From the NCBI GenBank assembly GCA_044426355.1, contig JAWXUO010000027.1, positions 1 to 27,613 of the forward strand: a stretch of 27,613 nt of DNA, given 5' to 3'. The notes below the pieces were generated by a model. That model was not told where the DNA came from. It saw nothing but the letters and a program-made list of their open reading frames with translations, and made no database searches. Source of the DNA: CAYJLC01 sp044426355 (lineage in GTDB: Bacteria; Bacillota; Clostridia; Oscillospirales; Butyricicoccaceae). Shown here piece by piece: positions 1-8,500 of this stretch; position 1 is the first letter of the stretch, and every line of letters starts with the position of its first letter. A program made the translations under genes and the position numbers.

Positions 1-320
1 AAAAACTCAAGCACACTTTAGGTGATTTTCGACTGAAAAATTATGTTTTTATATTATGTCGCATAAGCGATAGCGTAGTCTAAAACGCAAAATCTTAAAA
101 CCTCTTTACACCGAACCGTCAAAAACTAAAACAAACCTTTACTTTGTTTTGTTAAAACTTTTCTAAAAGTTTTTTTCTTGAGTTCTTGGCAAACCAAGAA
201 CTGCCAAACGGCGAGTGTACAAAGAAAAAATATTACTTTAATTAACAAACTTAATTTGCACGAGTTATAAAATTCGAAATTCCATTACTTCATGCAACAC
301 AAACCACAATTAAATCCAAA
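1..320. other. Gene-free AT-rich leader region
   Basis: No reading frame here looks like a gene. The stretch holds three adjacent short inverted repeats. AAAACAAA (about 128-135) pairs with TTTGTTTT (143-150). AAAACTTTT (154-162) pairs with AAAAGTTTT (165-173) and is followed by three more T. A perfect 9-bp hairpin lies at 181-202. The second could be a weak rho-independent terminator for a gene upstream of the window, but the stems are almost all A-T. Confidence 0.5.
181..202. repeat. Perfect 9-bp inverted repeat
   Basis: AGTTCTTGG (181-189) is followed by CAAA and then CCAAGAACT (194-202), a perfect hairpin with a 4-base loop. It has no T tract immediately after it, so it is not a typical terminator. 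It could be part of a dispersed intergenic repeat. No second copy was seen in this window. Confidence 0.45.
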
Positions 321-326
321 ACAAAT

Positions 327-355
327 TTGACTAAACTTAAAAAATATACTATAAT
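327..355 (+). promoter_or_regulatory. Sigma-A promoter for yigZ-like gene
   Basis: TTGACT (327-332) and TATAAT (350-355) are separated by 17 bases, close to the housekeeping consensus. Transcription would begin near 362, leaving a leader of about 30 bases before the TTG start at 391. Confidence 0.8.
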
Positions 356-390
356 TAAATTAACTATACATTAAAATGGAGAGTTTAAAA

Positions 391-1029
391 TTGGTACAAG
401 ATTACAAAATTATTTTCGGAGATAAAGACACTATCCACACAGGCGAAATCGTAGAGAAAAAATCACGTTTTATAGCTTACATAAAAAAAGTGGAAACAGA
501 AGCCGACGCTACCGAATTTATAAACCAAATAAAGAAAAAACACTACGATGCAAGCCATAATTGTAGTGCATTTGTTTTAGGCAAAAACAAAGAAATCGTA
601 CGTAGTTCTGATGATGGCGAACCTGGTGGTACGGCAGGCAAACCAATGCTTGACGTTTTAGTCGGTAGCGATATTGTAAATATTGTAGCCGTTGTTACAC
701 GATATTTTGGTGGAACAGAACTCGGTCGTGGTGGGCTAACTCGTGCTTATAGCCAAGCTACAAAAGAAGGTTTAGCAAACATCAAAATTTCAACTATGAC
801 AAAGGGCAATCTTTTAAAAATTCATACAGATTATAATTCTATCGGCAATATTTTGCATATACTAGAAAATACGCCAGTAAAAGAAAGCGAATACACCGAC
901 GTAATTACACTAACTTTAGAAATCTCTGTAGATGAAATTTTTGACCTTACAAATAAAATAACAGAAATAAGTGCAGGAAAAAGCACTATCGAAGTTTTAG
1001 AAGAAATCTACTTCGAAAAACTTAGCTAA
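391..1029 (+). CDS. yigZ: YigZ/IMPACT family protein
   Basis: This is a YigZ (UPF0029/IMPACT N-terminal) protein with a DUF1949-type C-terminal domain. The N-terminal half carries the family hallmarks: EKKSRFIAYI near residue 20, then SSDDGEPGGTAGKPML and VTRYFGGTELGRGGL. The family is conserved; its molecular role is not settled, and links to ribosome or translation control come mainly from eukaryotic IMPACT. I place the start at TTG 391 rather than the in-frame ATG at 376. GGAGAG at 378-383 lies 7 bases before the TTG, while the ATG has no Shine-Dalgarno and overlaps that motif. The resulting 212 residues fit the family. A strong sigma-A promoter lies directly upstream, and a separate promoter precedes the next gene, so it is probably monocistronic. 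Function confidence is moderate, family confidence high. Confidence 0.9.
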   Translation: MVQDYKIIFGDKDTIHTGEIVEKKSRFIAYIKKVETEADATEFINQIKKKHYDASHNCSAFVLGKNKEIVRSSDDGEPGGTAGKPMLDVLVGSDIVNIVAVVTRYFGGTELGRGGLTRAYSQATKEGLANIKISTMTKGNLLKIHTDYNSIGNILHILENTPVKESEYTDVITLTLEISVDEIFDLTNKITEISAGKSTIEVLEEIYFEKLS

Positions 1030-1037
1030 ACCATTCA

Positions 1038-1066
1038 TTGAAAAAATATATTTTTTATAGTATAAT
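1038..1066 (+). promoter_or_regulatory. Sigma-A promoter for dgt-dnaG-rpoD
   Basis: TTGAAA (1038-1043) and TATAAT (1061-1066) with a 17-base spacer sit in the 77-base gap before the dgt-like gene. No terminator hairpin separates it from yigZ, so some read-through is likely. Confidence 0.75.
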
Positions 1067-1106
1067 TTATAGTAATAATTTTTACAAATATTAAGGAGTT
1101 GAGTAT

Positions 1107-2027
1107 ATGCAAAGTCGTAAATTCCCTATCGAAAAATGCTCTATTAGAAGCGATTATCAACGTGATAAAGACCGAATAATCCACTCAAAAGCTTTTAGAC
1201 GTTTAACGCACAAAACACAAGTTTTCATCGCTCCTATAGGCGACCATTATAGAACCCGTCTTACTCACACTTTAGAAGTAACTCAAATAGCTAGAACTAT
1301 TGCTCGTGCTTGTGATTTAGACGAAGATTTAGCAGAAGCTGTCGGCTTAGGTCACGATTTAGGTCACACACCATTTGGACACGCAGGCGAACGTGTTTTA
1401 AACAATATTTGTAGCTTTAATTTTCGTCATAATGAGCAAAGTTTGCGTGTTGTTACTGCTTTAGAAAATGATGGACACGGGCTAAATCTTTGCTTTGCAA
1501 CACAAGATGGTATATTAAATCACTCAGGAAGTTTAAAAGCAAAAACTCCCGAAGGGCAAATTGTAAATATTTCCGACAGAATAGCCTATGTAAACCATGA
1601 TATAGATGATGCTATTCGTGCAAATATACTTAAAACAGAAGATTTACCACAAGAAAGTATAAAAATTCTAGGAAAAACGCATAGTACAAGAATAAATACT
1701 CTAGTTATGGAAATGATAAATTATTATAAAAAAAATAACGAAATTGGTTTATCTAGTGAAATAAAAGACGCAATGCTCACGCTTCGCTCGTATATGTTTG
1801 AGAATGTATATCACTCAAACATTGCAAAACAAGAAGAAAAGCGTGTCGAAAATGTTATACAAATGCTTTGGGAATATTTTATGAAAAATCCCCACAAAAT
1901 CCCAAAAGAGTATGTAGACGAAAATTTAGAAAGAAATATCTGCGACTATATCGCAGGAATGACCGATAGATATGCTATAAATTTATTTGAAGAACTTTAT
2001 GTTCCACGTGGTTTTACAGGAAAGTAG
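1107..2027 (+). CDS. dgt: dGTP triphosphohydrolase-like HD protein
   Basis: A deoxyguanosine triphosphate triphosphohydrolase-like protein that would cleave dNTPs to deoxynucleoside plus triphosphate and so tune DNA precursor pools. Visible HD-domain elements are RLTHTLEV (His54), GLGHDLGHTPFGHAGE (His83-Asp84) and FRHNEQS (His108), the metal ligands of the family. The N-terminal SDYQRDKDRIIHSKAFRRL motif starts at about residue 15. Many Firmicute homologues carry some 25-30 extra residues before it, so this 306-residue form is short at the N-terminus. AAGGAG at 1093-1098 with an 8-base spacer supports the ATG at 1107, and no longer in-frame start is visible. It lies 6 bases before dnaG in an operon with dnaG and rpoD, a common clostridial arrangement linking nucleotide pools, replication priming and transcription. 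Confidence 0.92.
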   Translation: MQSRKFPIEKCSIRSDYQRDKDRIIHSKAFRRLTHKTQVFIAPIGDHYRTRLTHTLEVTQIARTIARACDLDEDLAEAVGLGHDLGHTPFGHAGERVLNNICSFNFRHNEQSLRVVTALENDGHGLNLCFATQDGILNHSGSLKAKTPEGQIVNISDRIAYVNHDIDDAIRANILKTEDLPQESIKILGKTHSTRINTLVMEMINYYKKNNEIGLSSEIKDAMLTLRSYMFENVYHSNIAKQEEKRVENVIQMLWEYFMKNPHKIPKEYVDENLERNICDYIAGMTDRYAINLFEELYVPRGFTGK

Positions 2028-2033
2028 GCAAAA

Positions 2034-3764
2034 ATGGCTATAGATAAAAATTTTATAGATGATTTAGTCGCACAAGTGAATATTGTAGATGTTATTTCAA
2101 ATTATGTTTCTCTAAAACGTAGTGGCTCAAACTACATGGGTCTATGCCCTTTTCATTCAGAAAAATCCCCATCTTTTAGTGTATCCGAAAGCAAGCAGTT
2201 TTACCACTGTTTTGGCTGTAATAGTGGTGGTGGCGTTATAAATTTCATAATGAATATCGAAGGCTTATCTTATGTAGATGCAATACGTTTTTTAGCAAAA
2301 ATGTATAATATCGAAGTCGTCGAAAACAACGAGTTTGCAAAATATGATTCTTCCGACCGAGATAAAATTCTTGGTATGAACAAAAAAACTGCAAGATTTT
2401 TTTATAATAATCTGCAAGACGAAAAAAATGCACATATAAAGGAATATCTAAAAGACAGAAAAATTTCCCCAAAAATCGCTACGACATTTGGAATAGGCTA
2501 TGCAAATAATTCTTTCAACGACCTTATGAACTATCTCGAAAAAGAGGGCTACACAAAAGATGATATGATTTTAGCAGGTCTTGTTTCTCGAAACGACAAA
2601 GGCTCTGTGTATGATAAATTTCGTGCAAGAGTTATGTTTCCTATAATAGATGTGCGTGGAGATGTTATCGCTTTTGGTGGCAGAGTTATAGACGATAGCA
2701 TGCCAAAATACCTAAATTCACCCGAAACTAAGGTTTTCATCAAAAGTAACAACCTTTTTGCATTAAATATTGCTAAAAAAAGCAAAATGGGGTATATTAT
2801 ATTAGCAGAAGGCTATATGGACGTTATCGCACTACACATGGCAGGGTTTGACTGTGCAGTGGCATCACTCGGAACGTCGCTCACAGACGGTCAAGCACGA
2901 ATACTTACAAAATATACAAACGATGTTGTAATTGCTTTCGATTCTGACAATGCAGGTCAAATCGCCTCAAACCGAGCTATAGATATTCTAAAAAAAGTTG
3001 GGCTAAACATAAAAGTCTTGCAAATGAATGACGCAAAAGACCCTGACGAATTTATTAAAAAACATGGTAAAACTCGTTTTGAAAATCTAATAGACAGCTC
3101 GGATAATGACACGCAATATAAATTCGACAAAATTTTATCAAGGTACAATCTTGCAGACGATACCCAAAAAATTGACTGCATAAAAGAGCTTATAAAAATG
3201 ATAAGCGAACTACCTAGTGCAATAGAGCGTGATATTTTTTTAACAAAATCTAGCCAAAAAACAGACGTGTCTATCGAGTCAATTCGACTGGAATTTAAAA
3301 ATTATGTAAAAAATTTACAAAAAAATTTAAAATCCAAACAAAAGCGAGAAACCTTGTCGCCATCAAGGTTTGTTCAACCAAAATTCAAAGAAATCACTTA
3401 CGAAAACGTAAAAAGTGCGAGAGCTGAAGAAGAAATTTTGTGTTTGCTCTTTACAGATTGCAATTTAATTGGTAAAATAGATATAAATGATAATAGGTTT
3501 TCTGTCGACTTTTTTAGAAATGTGTATAATCTTGCACGTGGTTTGTATGAAGATGGAAAGCAAATTACAATTTCTAGTCTCACAGATAAATTTGATGCAA
3601 ACGAAATAAGCCATCTCACAAAAATTATTAACAGACCTCAAACTACGGTCAACAGGGAAGAATTGCTTAGAAATTGCATTGATAAAATCAACGAGCAATA
3701 TGCGTACAGAACAGATGATTTAGCTTTACTTATGGAGCTAAAGAAAAAATCAAGGAGTGTGTAA
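2034..3764 (+). CDS. dnaG: DNA primase DnaG
   Basis: The replicative primase, which synthesises RNA primers at the fork and docks on the DnaB helicase. The N-terminal CHC2 zinc ribbon is intact: Cys38, His41, Cys59 and Cys62 in CPFH and FYHCFGC. The TOPRIM catalytic core follows at about 250-340, with the acidic residues visible in ILAEGYMDVIALH and VVIAFDSDNAGQ. The remaining C-terminal part is the less conserved helicase-binding domain. At 576 residues it is near the normal length. Spacing is 6 bases from the upstream gene and zero to rpoD, so the three genes form one transcription unit. The ribosome binding site is weak (AGGAAAG about 10 bases upstream), suggesting translational coupling to dgt. 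Confidence 0.97.
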   Translation: MAIDKNFIDDLVAQVNIVDVISNYVSLKRSGSNYMGLCPFHSEKSPSFSVSESKQFYHCFGCNSGGGVINFIMNIEGLSYVDAIRFLAKMYNIEVVENNEFAKYDSSDRDKILGMNKKTARFFYNNLQDEKNAHIKEYLKDRKISPKIATTFGIGYANNSFNDLMNYLEKEGYTKDDMILAGLVSRNDKGSVYDKFRARVMFPIIDVRGDVIAFGGRVIDDSMPKYLNSPETKVFIKSNNLFALNIAKKSKMGYIILAEGYMDVIALHMAGFDCAVASLGTSLTDGQARILTKYTNDVVIAFDSDNAGQIASNRAIDILKKVGLNIKVLQMNDAKDPDEFIKKHGKTRFENLIDSSDNDTQYKFDKILSRYNLADDTQKIDCIKELIKMISELPSAIERDIFLTKSSQKTDVSIESIRLEFKNYVKNLQKNLKSKQKRETLSPSRFVQPKFKEITYENVKSARAEEEILCLLFTDCNLIGKIDINDNRFSVDFFRNVYNLARGLYEDGKQITISSLTDKFDANEISHLTKIINRPQTTVNREELLRNCIDKINEQYAYRTDDLALLMELKKKSRSV

Positions 3765-4895
3765 ATGTCAAACATCGAAAACATCGAAGAAAAACACAAT
3801 ATTATTTTAGGCATTATTGAAAGCTCAAAGAAAAAAGGTTCAATAACTTGTGTAGAACTTGCTACTGCACTTGGCGAAGTTCATCTAACTTCAGACGAGC
3901 TAGATAAATTATACGACCAATTAGAAAATAATGGTATAAAAATCGAGGGTGCAGAATATTTAGAAGACCACGATGACGATTTTTTAAATTTTACTGATAT
4001 TCAAAAAGAAAAAATTGAAGAAATAACGATTGAAGAAATCGAAAACGCAACCGAAGTTTCCGATACATACAACATCGACGACCCTGTCCGTATGTATCTT
4101 AAAGAAATCGGTAAAGTTCCACTTCTTTCTCCAGAAGAAGAAGCTTTTTTAGCAGAAGAAATGAGCAAAGGTTCTGAGCGTGCTAAAAAACGTCTTGCAG
4201 AAGCAAATTTACGTTTAGTTGTAAGTATTGCAAAACGTTATGTTGGACGTGGAATGTTATTTTTAGACCTTATTCAAGAAGGTAATTTAGGTCTTATTAA
4301 AGCTGTTGAAAAATTTGACTATACTCGTGGATATAAATTCTCAACTTATGCTACTTGGTGGATTCGTCAAGCTATAACTCGTGCAATCGCCGACCAAGCT
4401 CGTACAATTCGTATTCCTGTGCATATGGTAGAAACAATAAACAAAGTTATCCGTGTTTCTCGTCAATTATTACAAGATTTAGGACACGACCCTCAACCTG
4501 AGGAAATTGCATTTGAAATGGATATTCCTGTAGAAAAAGTTCGTGAAATATTAAAAATCGCACAAGAACCTGTGTCTTTAGAAACACCAATCGGCGAAGA
4601 AGAAGATAGCCATCTTGGCGATTTTATACCTGATGATGATGCTTTAGACCCAGCAGAAGCTGCCTCTTACATGCTTTTACGTGAACAATTTGTAGATGTT
4701 TTATCAACTCTTACACCAAGAGAAGAAAAAGTTTTAAAACTACGTTTCGGTCTTGGCGACGGTCGCTCAAGAACTTTAGAAGAAGTAGGACGTGAGTTTC
4801 AAGTAACTAGAGAACGTATTCGACAAATAGAAGCAAAAGCACTAAGAAAACTAAGACACCCTAGCCGTGCTAAAAAAATCAAAGATTATTTATAA
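3765..4895 (+). CDS. rpoD: RNA polymerase primary sigma factor
   Basis: The housekeeping sigma factor (RpoD/SigA). Its domains run in order: an acidic region 1.1 at the N-terminus, region 1.2 (DDPVRMYLKEIGKVPLL, about 106-121), and region 2 including NLRLVVSIAKRYVGRGM and the -10-recognition helix with YKFSTYATWWIRQA (about 190-205). Region 3 follows, then region 4 with the -35 helix-turn-helix (EEVGREFQVTRERIRQIEAK) near the end. The ATG directly abuts the dnaG stop. AAGGAG at 3752-3757 lies inside the end of dnaG with a 7-base spacer. At 376 residues it is a typical Firmicute length. It is the last gene of the dgt-dnaG-rpoD operon and is followed at once by a strong terminator. The promoters seen in this window match its TTGACA/TATAAT specificity. 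Confidence 0.98.
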   Translation: MSNIENIEEKHNIILGIIESSKKKGSITCVELATALGEVHLTSDELDKLYDQLENNGIKIEGAEYLEDHDDDFLNFTDIQKEKIEEITIEEIENATEVSDTYNIDDPVRMYLKEIGKVPLLSPEEEAFLAEEMSKGSERAKKRLAEANLRLVVSIAKRYVGRGMLFLDLIQEGNLGLIKAVEKFDYTRGYKFSTYATWWIRQAITRAIADQARTIRIPVHMVETINKVIRVSRQLLQDLGHDPQPEEIAFEMDIPVEKVREILKIAQEPVSLETPIGEEEDSHLGDFIPDDDALDPAEAASYMLLREQFVDVLSTLTPREEKVLKLRFGLGDGRSRTLEEVGREFQVTRERIRQIEAKALRKLRHPSRAKKIKDYL

Positions 4896-4902
4896 AAATA
4901 AG

Positions 4903-4931
4903 AAAAACCACTCTTTTGGGTGGTTTTTTTT
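4903..4931 (+). terminator. Rho-independent terminator after rpoD
   Basis: AAAAACCACTC (4903-4913), loop TTTT, then GGGTGGTTTTT (4918-4928), ending in a T tract to 4931. The stem has one G-U pair. It sits 8 bases after the rpoD stop codon. Confidence 0.92.
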
Positions 4932-4991
4932 CACACTAAAATATATACCTAATTATAGCATTTACCATATAAACTTGTCAATAAAATTATG

Positions 4992-5020
4992 TTGTCTTAA
5001 CAACTTAAATATGTTATAAT
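4992..5020 (+). promoter_or_regulatory. Sigma-A extended -10 promoter
   Basis: TTGTCT (4992-4997) and TATAAT (5015-5020) are 17 bases apart, and the -10 is preceded by TG one base away (extended -10). The -35 lies inside a short dyad, GTTG at 4991-4994 and CAAC at 5001-5004, which could be an operator. Confidence 0.78.
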
Positions 5021-5078
5021 ATAAGAGATATATTTTTTAGTAATCAATTAATTTATAATTTAGAAAAGAGGATTTTTG

Positions 5079-5534
5079 ATGTTTCGAGTACTTATGATAC
5101 GAATATTACGAGTTTTAGTTGTATTTGCACTAATTCTCATGATACCAGCCTATGCTTTTTACAATTACACAACACATAATCCACAATTTTTTATAGTTTC
5201 TAATTTTACAGCTTCGGAAGAAACATATCACTACGAACAAGTATCTTTCGCCTATGCAACTTTTTTACAAATACCAATGGACCTAGAAATTCTTGAAAAT
5301 TTGCTAGAAATTGCAACTTGGAATGACGAAATAATTAGCGAAATGGCTATAATCGCAACAGACGCAGAGTATCTTGACATTCGTGGATATTATGATGAAA
5401 TTGACGGCACAACTACTGTAAAATATCTAGGCACTATAACCTATGACGATGGCGAAACCTTAGCTTATCACGAGGAGCAAACTTTTGATTTTACACTACC
5501 TTTAACAGAAAACCAAATGAGTTCTGATAGATAA
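5079..5534 (+). CDS. Membrane-anchored protein, unknown function
   Basis: I do not recognise this family. The 151-residue product starts with a basic stretch followed by a hydrophobic segment at about residues 7-29 (VLVVFALILMIPAYAF), either a signal anchor or an uncleaved signal. The remaining roughly 120 residues are acidic and would lie outside the membrane. There is no lipobox cysteine or sortase motif, and the protein has no Cys. GAGGA at 5068-5072 is 6 bases from the ATG at 5079 and only 3 from the alternative TTG at 5076, so I chose the ATG. It has its own promoter and ends at a terminator shared with the convergent DUF11 gene, so it looks monocistronic. Confidence 0.75.
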   Translation: MFRVLMIRILRVLVVFALILMIPAYAFYNYTTHNPQFFIVSNFTASEETYHYEQVSFAYATFLQIPMDLEILENLLEIATWNDEIISEMAIIATDAEYLDIRGYYDEIDGTTTVKYLGTITYDDGETLAYHEEQTFDFTLPLTENQMSSDR

Positions 5535-5545
5535 ATTTTATACAA

Positions 5546-5588
5546 AAGTAAAGTTTGACAGCTAAGCCAAACTTTACTTATTTTTTTA
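5546..5588. terminator. Bidirectional terminator between convergent genes
   Basis: AAGTAAAGTTTG (5546-5557) and CAAACTTTACTT (5568-5579) form a perfect 12-bp stem. On the + strand it is followed by a run of seven T after one A; on the - strand it is followed by TTTT. It serves both the small membrane-protein gene and the long DUF11 gene. Confidence 0.9.
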
Positions 5589-8500
5589 TTTAATTGTTGC
5601 AATAACTAACGCTAAAGTATTAATTTCTACTTCTCGTTTAGTTATAGCTTGCGAATTTACATTTTCTACTAAAGCAGATACGATAATTTTTTTGTTATCC
5701 GTATAATCTTTTGGCAACACAATATACGTTGTAAAAGGTATATCCCAATGTGCCGAATGCACGCTGTCGCAAGGCTCTGTATACTCTATAGATGCTTTAA
5801 TTTCTCCGTGAATAATCAGTTTTTTTCCATAAAGTCTTTGCCCCTCGTTAGACACTCCATTTATAACCTCTACAACATAATAATCCATTATTTCAATGTT
5901 AGCAACTGTATTATCAAGTGTTTTTATATCTGGTTTCACTTTTGGTACAAAAACCTTAGAATTTAGCGAAATTTGCTTAAAATTCGAAATTTCTGCTATT
6001 ACAGACACATAAGCTATATCAGTTTTTCCTGTTTTTATTTCTGAACTTTCATATTGATAGCTAAAAGTTGCTTGTGCCGTATTTTCTATCATTTTGTTAC
6101 ATGACCCACTAATAACTTTCGCTTCGTATTCTATAGTAGCTGTATCTAAAATTGCTATTTTATCTATAAAAACACCTTGTTCTAAGTCTACAGAATTTAC
6201 AATTTCTCCGTTTAAAACAAAACTACCCTCGACAAATTCTACAGAAGTTGAAAGAATATCAGTAAATATAACTTCATATAAGTCTGTGTCACCAGTATTT
6301 GAAAGTTTGACAGAATATTTAATAATATCCCCTAGCGAAACCACCGAAACATCAGCGTTTTTTTCAATTTCAAGATACGGAAATCTTAATTTCACAGTAC
6401 AAATATTACTCTTTGCACCGATACTTTTCAAAATACCTTTATCTGTTACATAATCAGCGATTACGGTCGATTGATTTTCTATAGCCTCGCCTACATTGTT
6501 TGAAACTAAAGCATCAAAAGACACAATTTTACTTTCGTTTACCAAAATAGACCCAATTTCTATTTTAGACGTAGGATTTTGATTTTCAGCTAAAACACCA
6601 TCAATCATAACAGTATTTGCTATAAAACTCAAGTTTTGGTCGAGTAAATCCGTTAAACTAACGTTTAATAAGTCCTCCCCACCAGTATTTGACACCTTAA
6701 AGCTATACGTTATAATATCACCTAGAACAGCAATATCTACGTTTGAACTTTTAAAAACCTCAATATCGGGTTTTAAAATTTCAACTACAACCTCATTAGA
6801 TACAACTTCGCTAAAAATTGTTTCATCTGCTAAATACGAAAAATCAAGTTTTAACGTATCTGTTACAAATTCCACGTCGCTTGATACCACTTTCATACAA
6901 AAAGTTACATAAACCTTTGCTAAAGGGTCAATATCTTCAAGTTTTACACCTTTTGTAAGGTTTGCATCTAAATATTGAACATCATTTACATACAAAGAAT
7001 TTTCTACAAATTCTACACCCTCGCTCGTAATTTCTGTTAAAACAACAGAACTGGCTACAGTATCTCCTGTGTTTTCAAATTCGGCTGAAAAAGTTAGAAT
7101 ATCTCCATACACTGCTTGCGTATAGTCAACCTTTTTAACAATTTCATCAATTATAGCACTTAATATCATTATTTCCACCTCGTTTGAATATGCTGTTTTC
7201 ACTATTGTTTGGCTTAAAATATCTATTTCGTAGTTTGCAAACCCACTATTTTTAATTTCAAAAGTATTTTCTATAATTTCAGCATCAAAACTAACTGTTA
7301 CAAACTCGCCTGCACCGATTTCGCCTATATAAATTCCATTTGTAATATCATCTTTTGTAGCTACATCGTTTATCATAACAGAATTTTCTACAAAAGTTAT
7401 AGAATTATCTAAAACATCGTTTAAATATACATTTTTCGCTTCTTTTGTGCCTGTATTCGTTATAACAAACGTAAAAGTTATCACTCCATTTGGCGATTTA
7501 ACATAACTATCTGCACTTTTTAAGACTTCAAGATTTATTACAAATATAGCAGTTTCCACATCATTAGAATAAATCGTTAAATAGTCGCTTATTTCTTCGT
7601 ATCTATAGGTTAAATACGAATTATTTTCTACTAAATTTTCTGCTGATGAATTTACTAAAACCTTAAAAGAAATTTCCACTTCATCTGTTATATCTTCTAA
7701 GCTAAAACCCACGCTTGGGTCATATTTTTCGTACGAAACGCCATCTATCGTAACGCTACCTTCAATAAAAGTTGCATTTTCATCTAAACTTGTGTAAAAA
7801 ACATCATCTATTGTAGGCGTGCTAGATAAATTTTTAATATTCACTGTGTAAGTCAGTATATCATCTACTAAAGCTTCGCTTTTATCTACTGTTTCAACAA
7901 TTTCTAAAACAACATAGTCAATATCTATCTCTACTTCGTTTGATAATTGCGTGATAACATAGCCTTGCTCATTTTCTTTTTCTATAGTCGCAACATTTGT
8001 AATAATATTATCCTCTGTCGCCACTACACACGTAACAAACGAAACAGTAACGCTTTCGCCTATATCCAAAGAACCTATGCTAAAGCCCTCATTTGGGTTT
8101 GCATTTTCTTCTAAAACTTTGTCAATCATTACAGTATTGCTCACAAATTCGGTATTCATTGTGTCTTCGTCTACAAAAATAATATTTGTAAGATTTTCTG
8201 TGCCAGTATTTGTGATAGTTGTTGTAAATGTTATATTATCGCCTATTTTAGCAATTGCTACATCAGCACTTTTTACAAATTCCGTAGTCATTTGTGGAGT
8301 ATCAATTTGCAAACCTATAGTAGTAACAAAATACGCATCGCCCTCTGTAGACACCCTAACTAAAGCTTCCTCTTGAGAATTTTCTAAAAAGCTCGAAATA
8401 TCAACATTAGTAATATCTAAACCTTGTCTTGCTCCAGATACGTTAGAATAATTTTGCCCATCATGATTTAGCGACCCAAACGAGCCACGAGTGTCAATTT

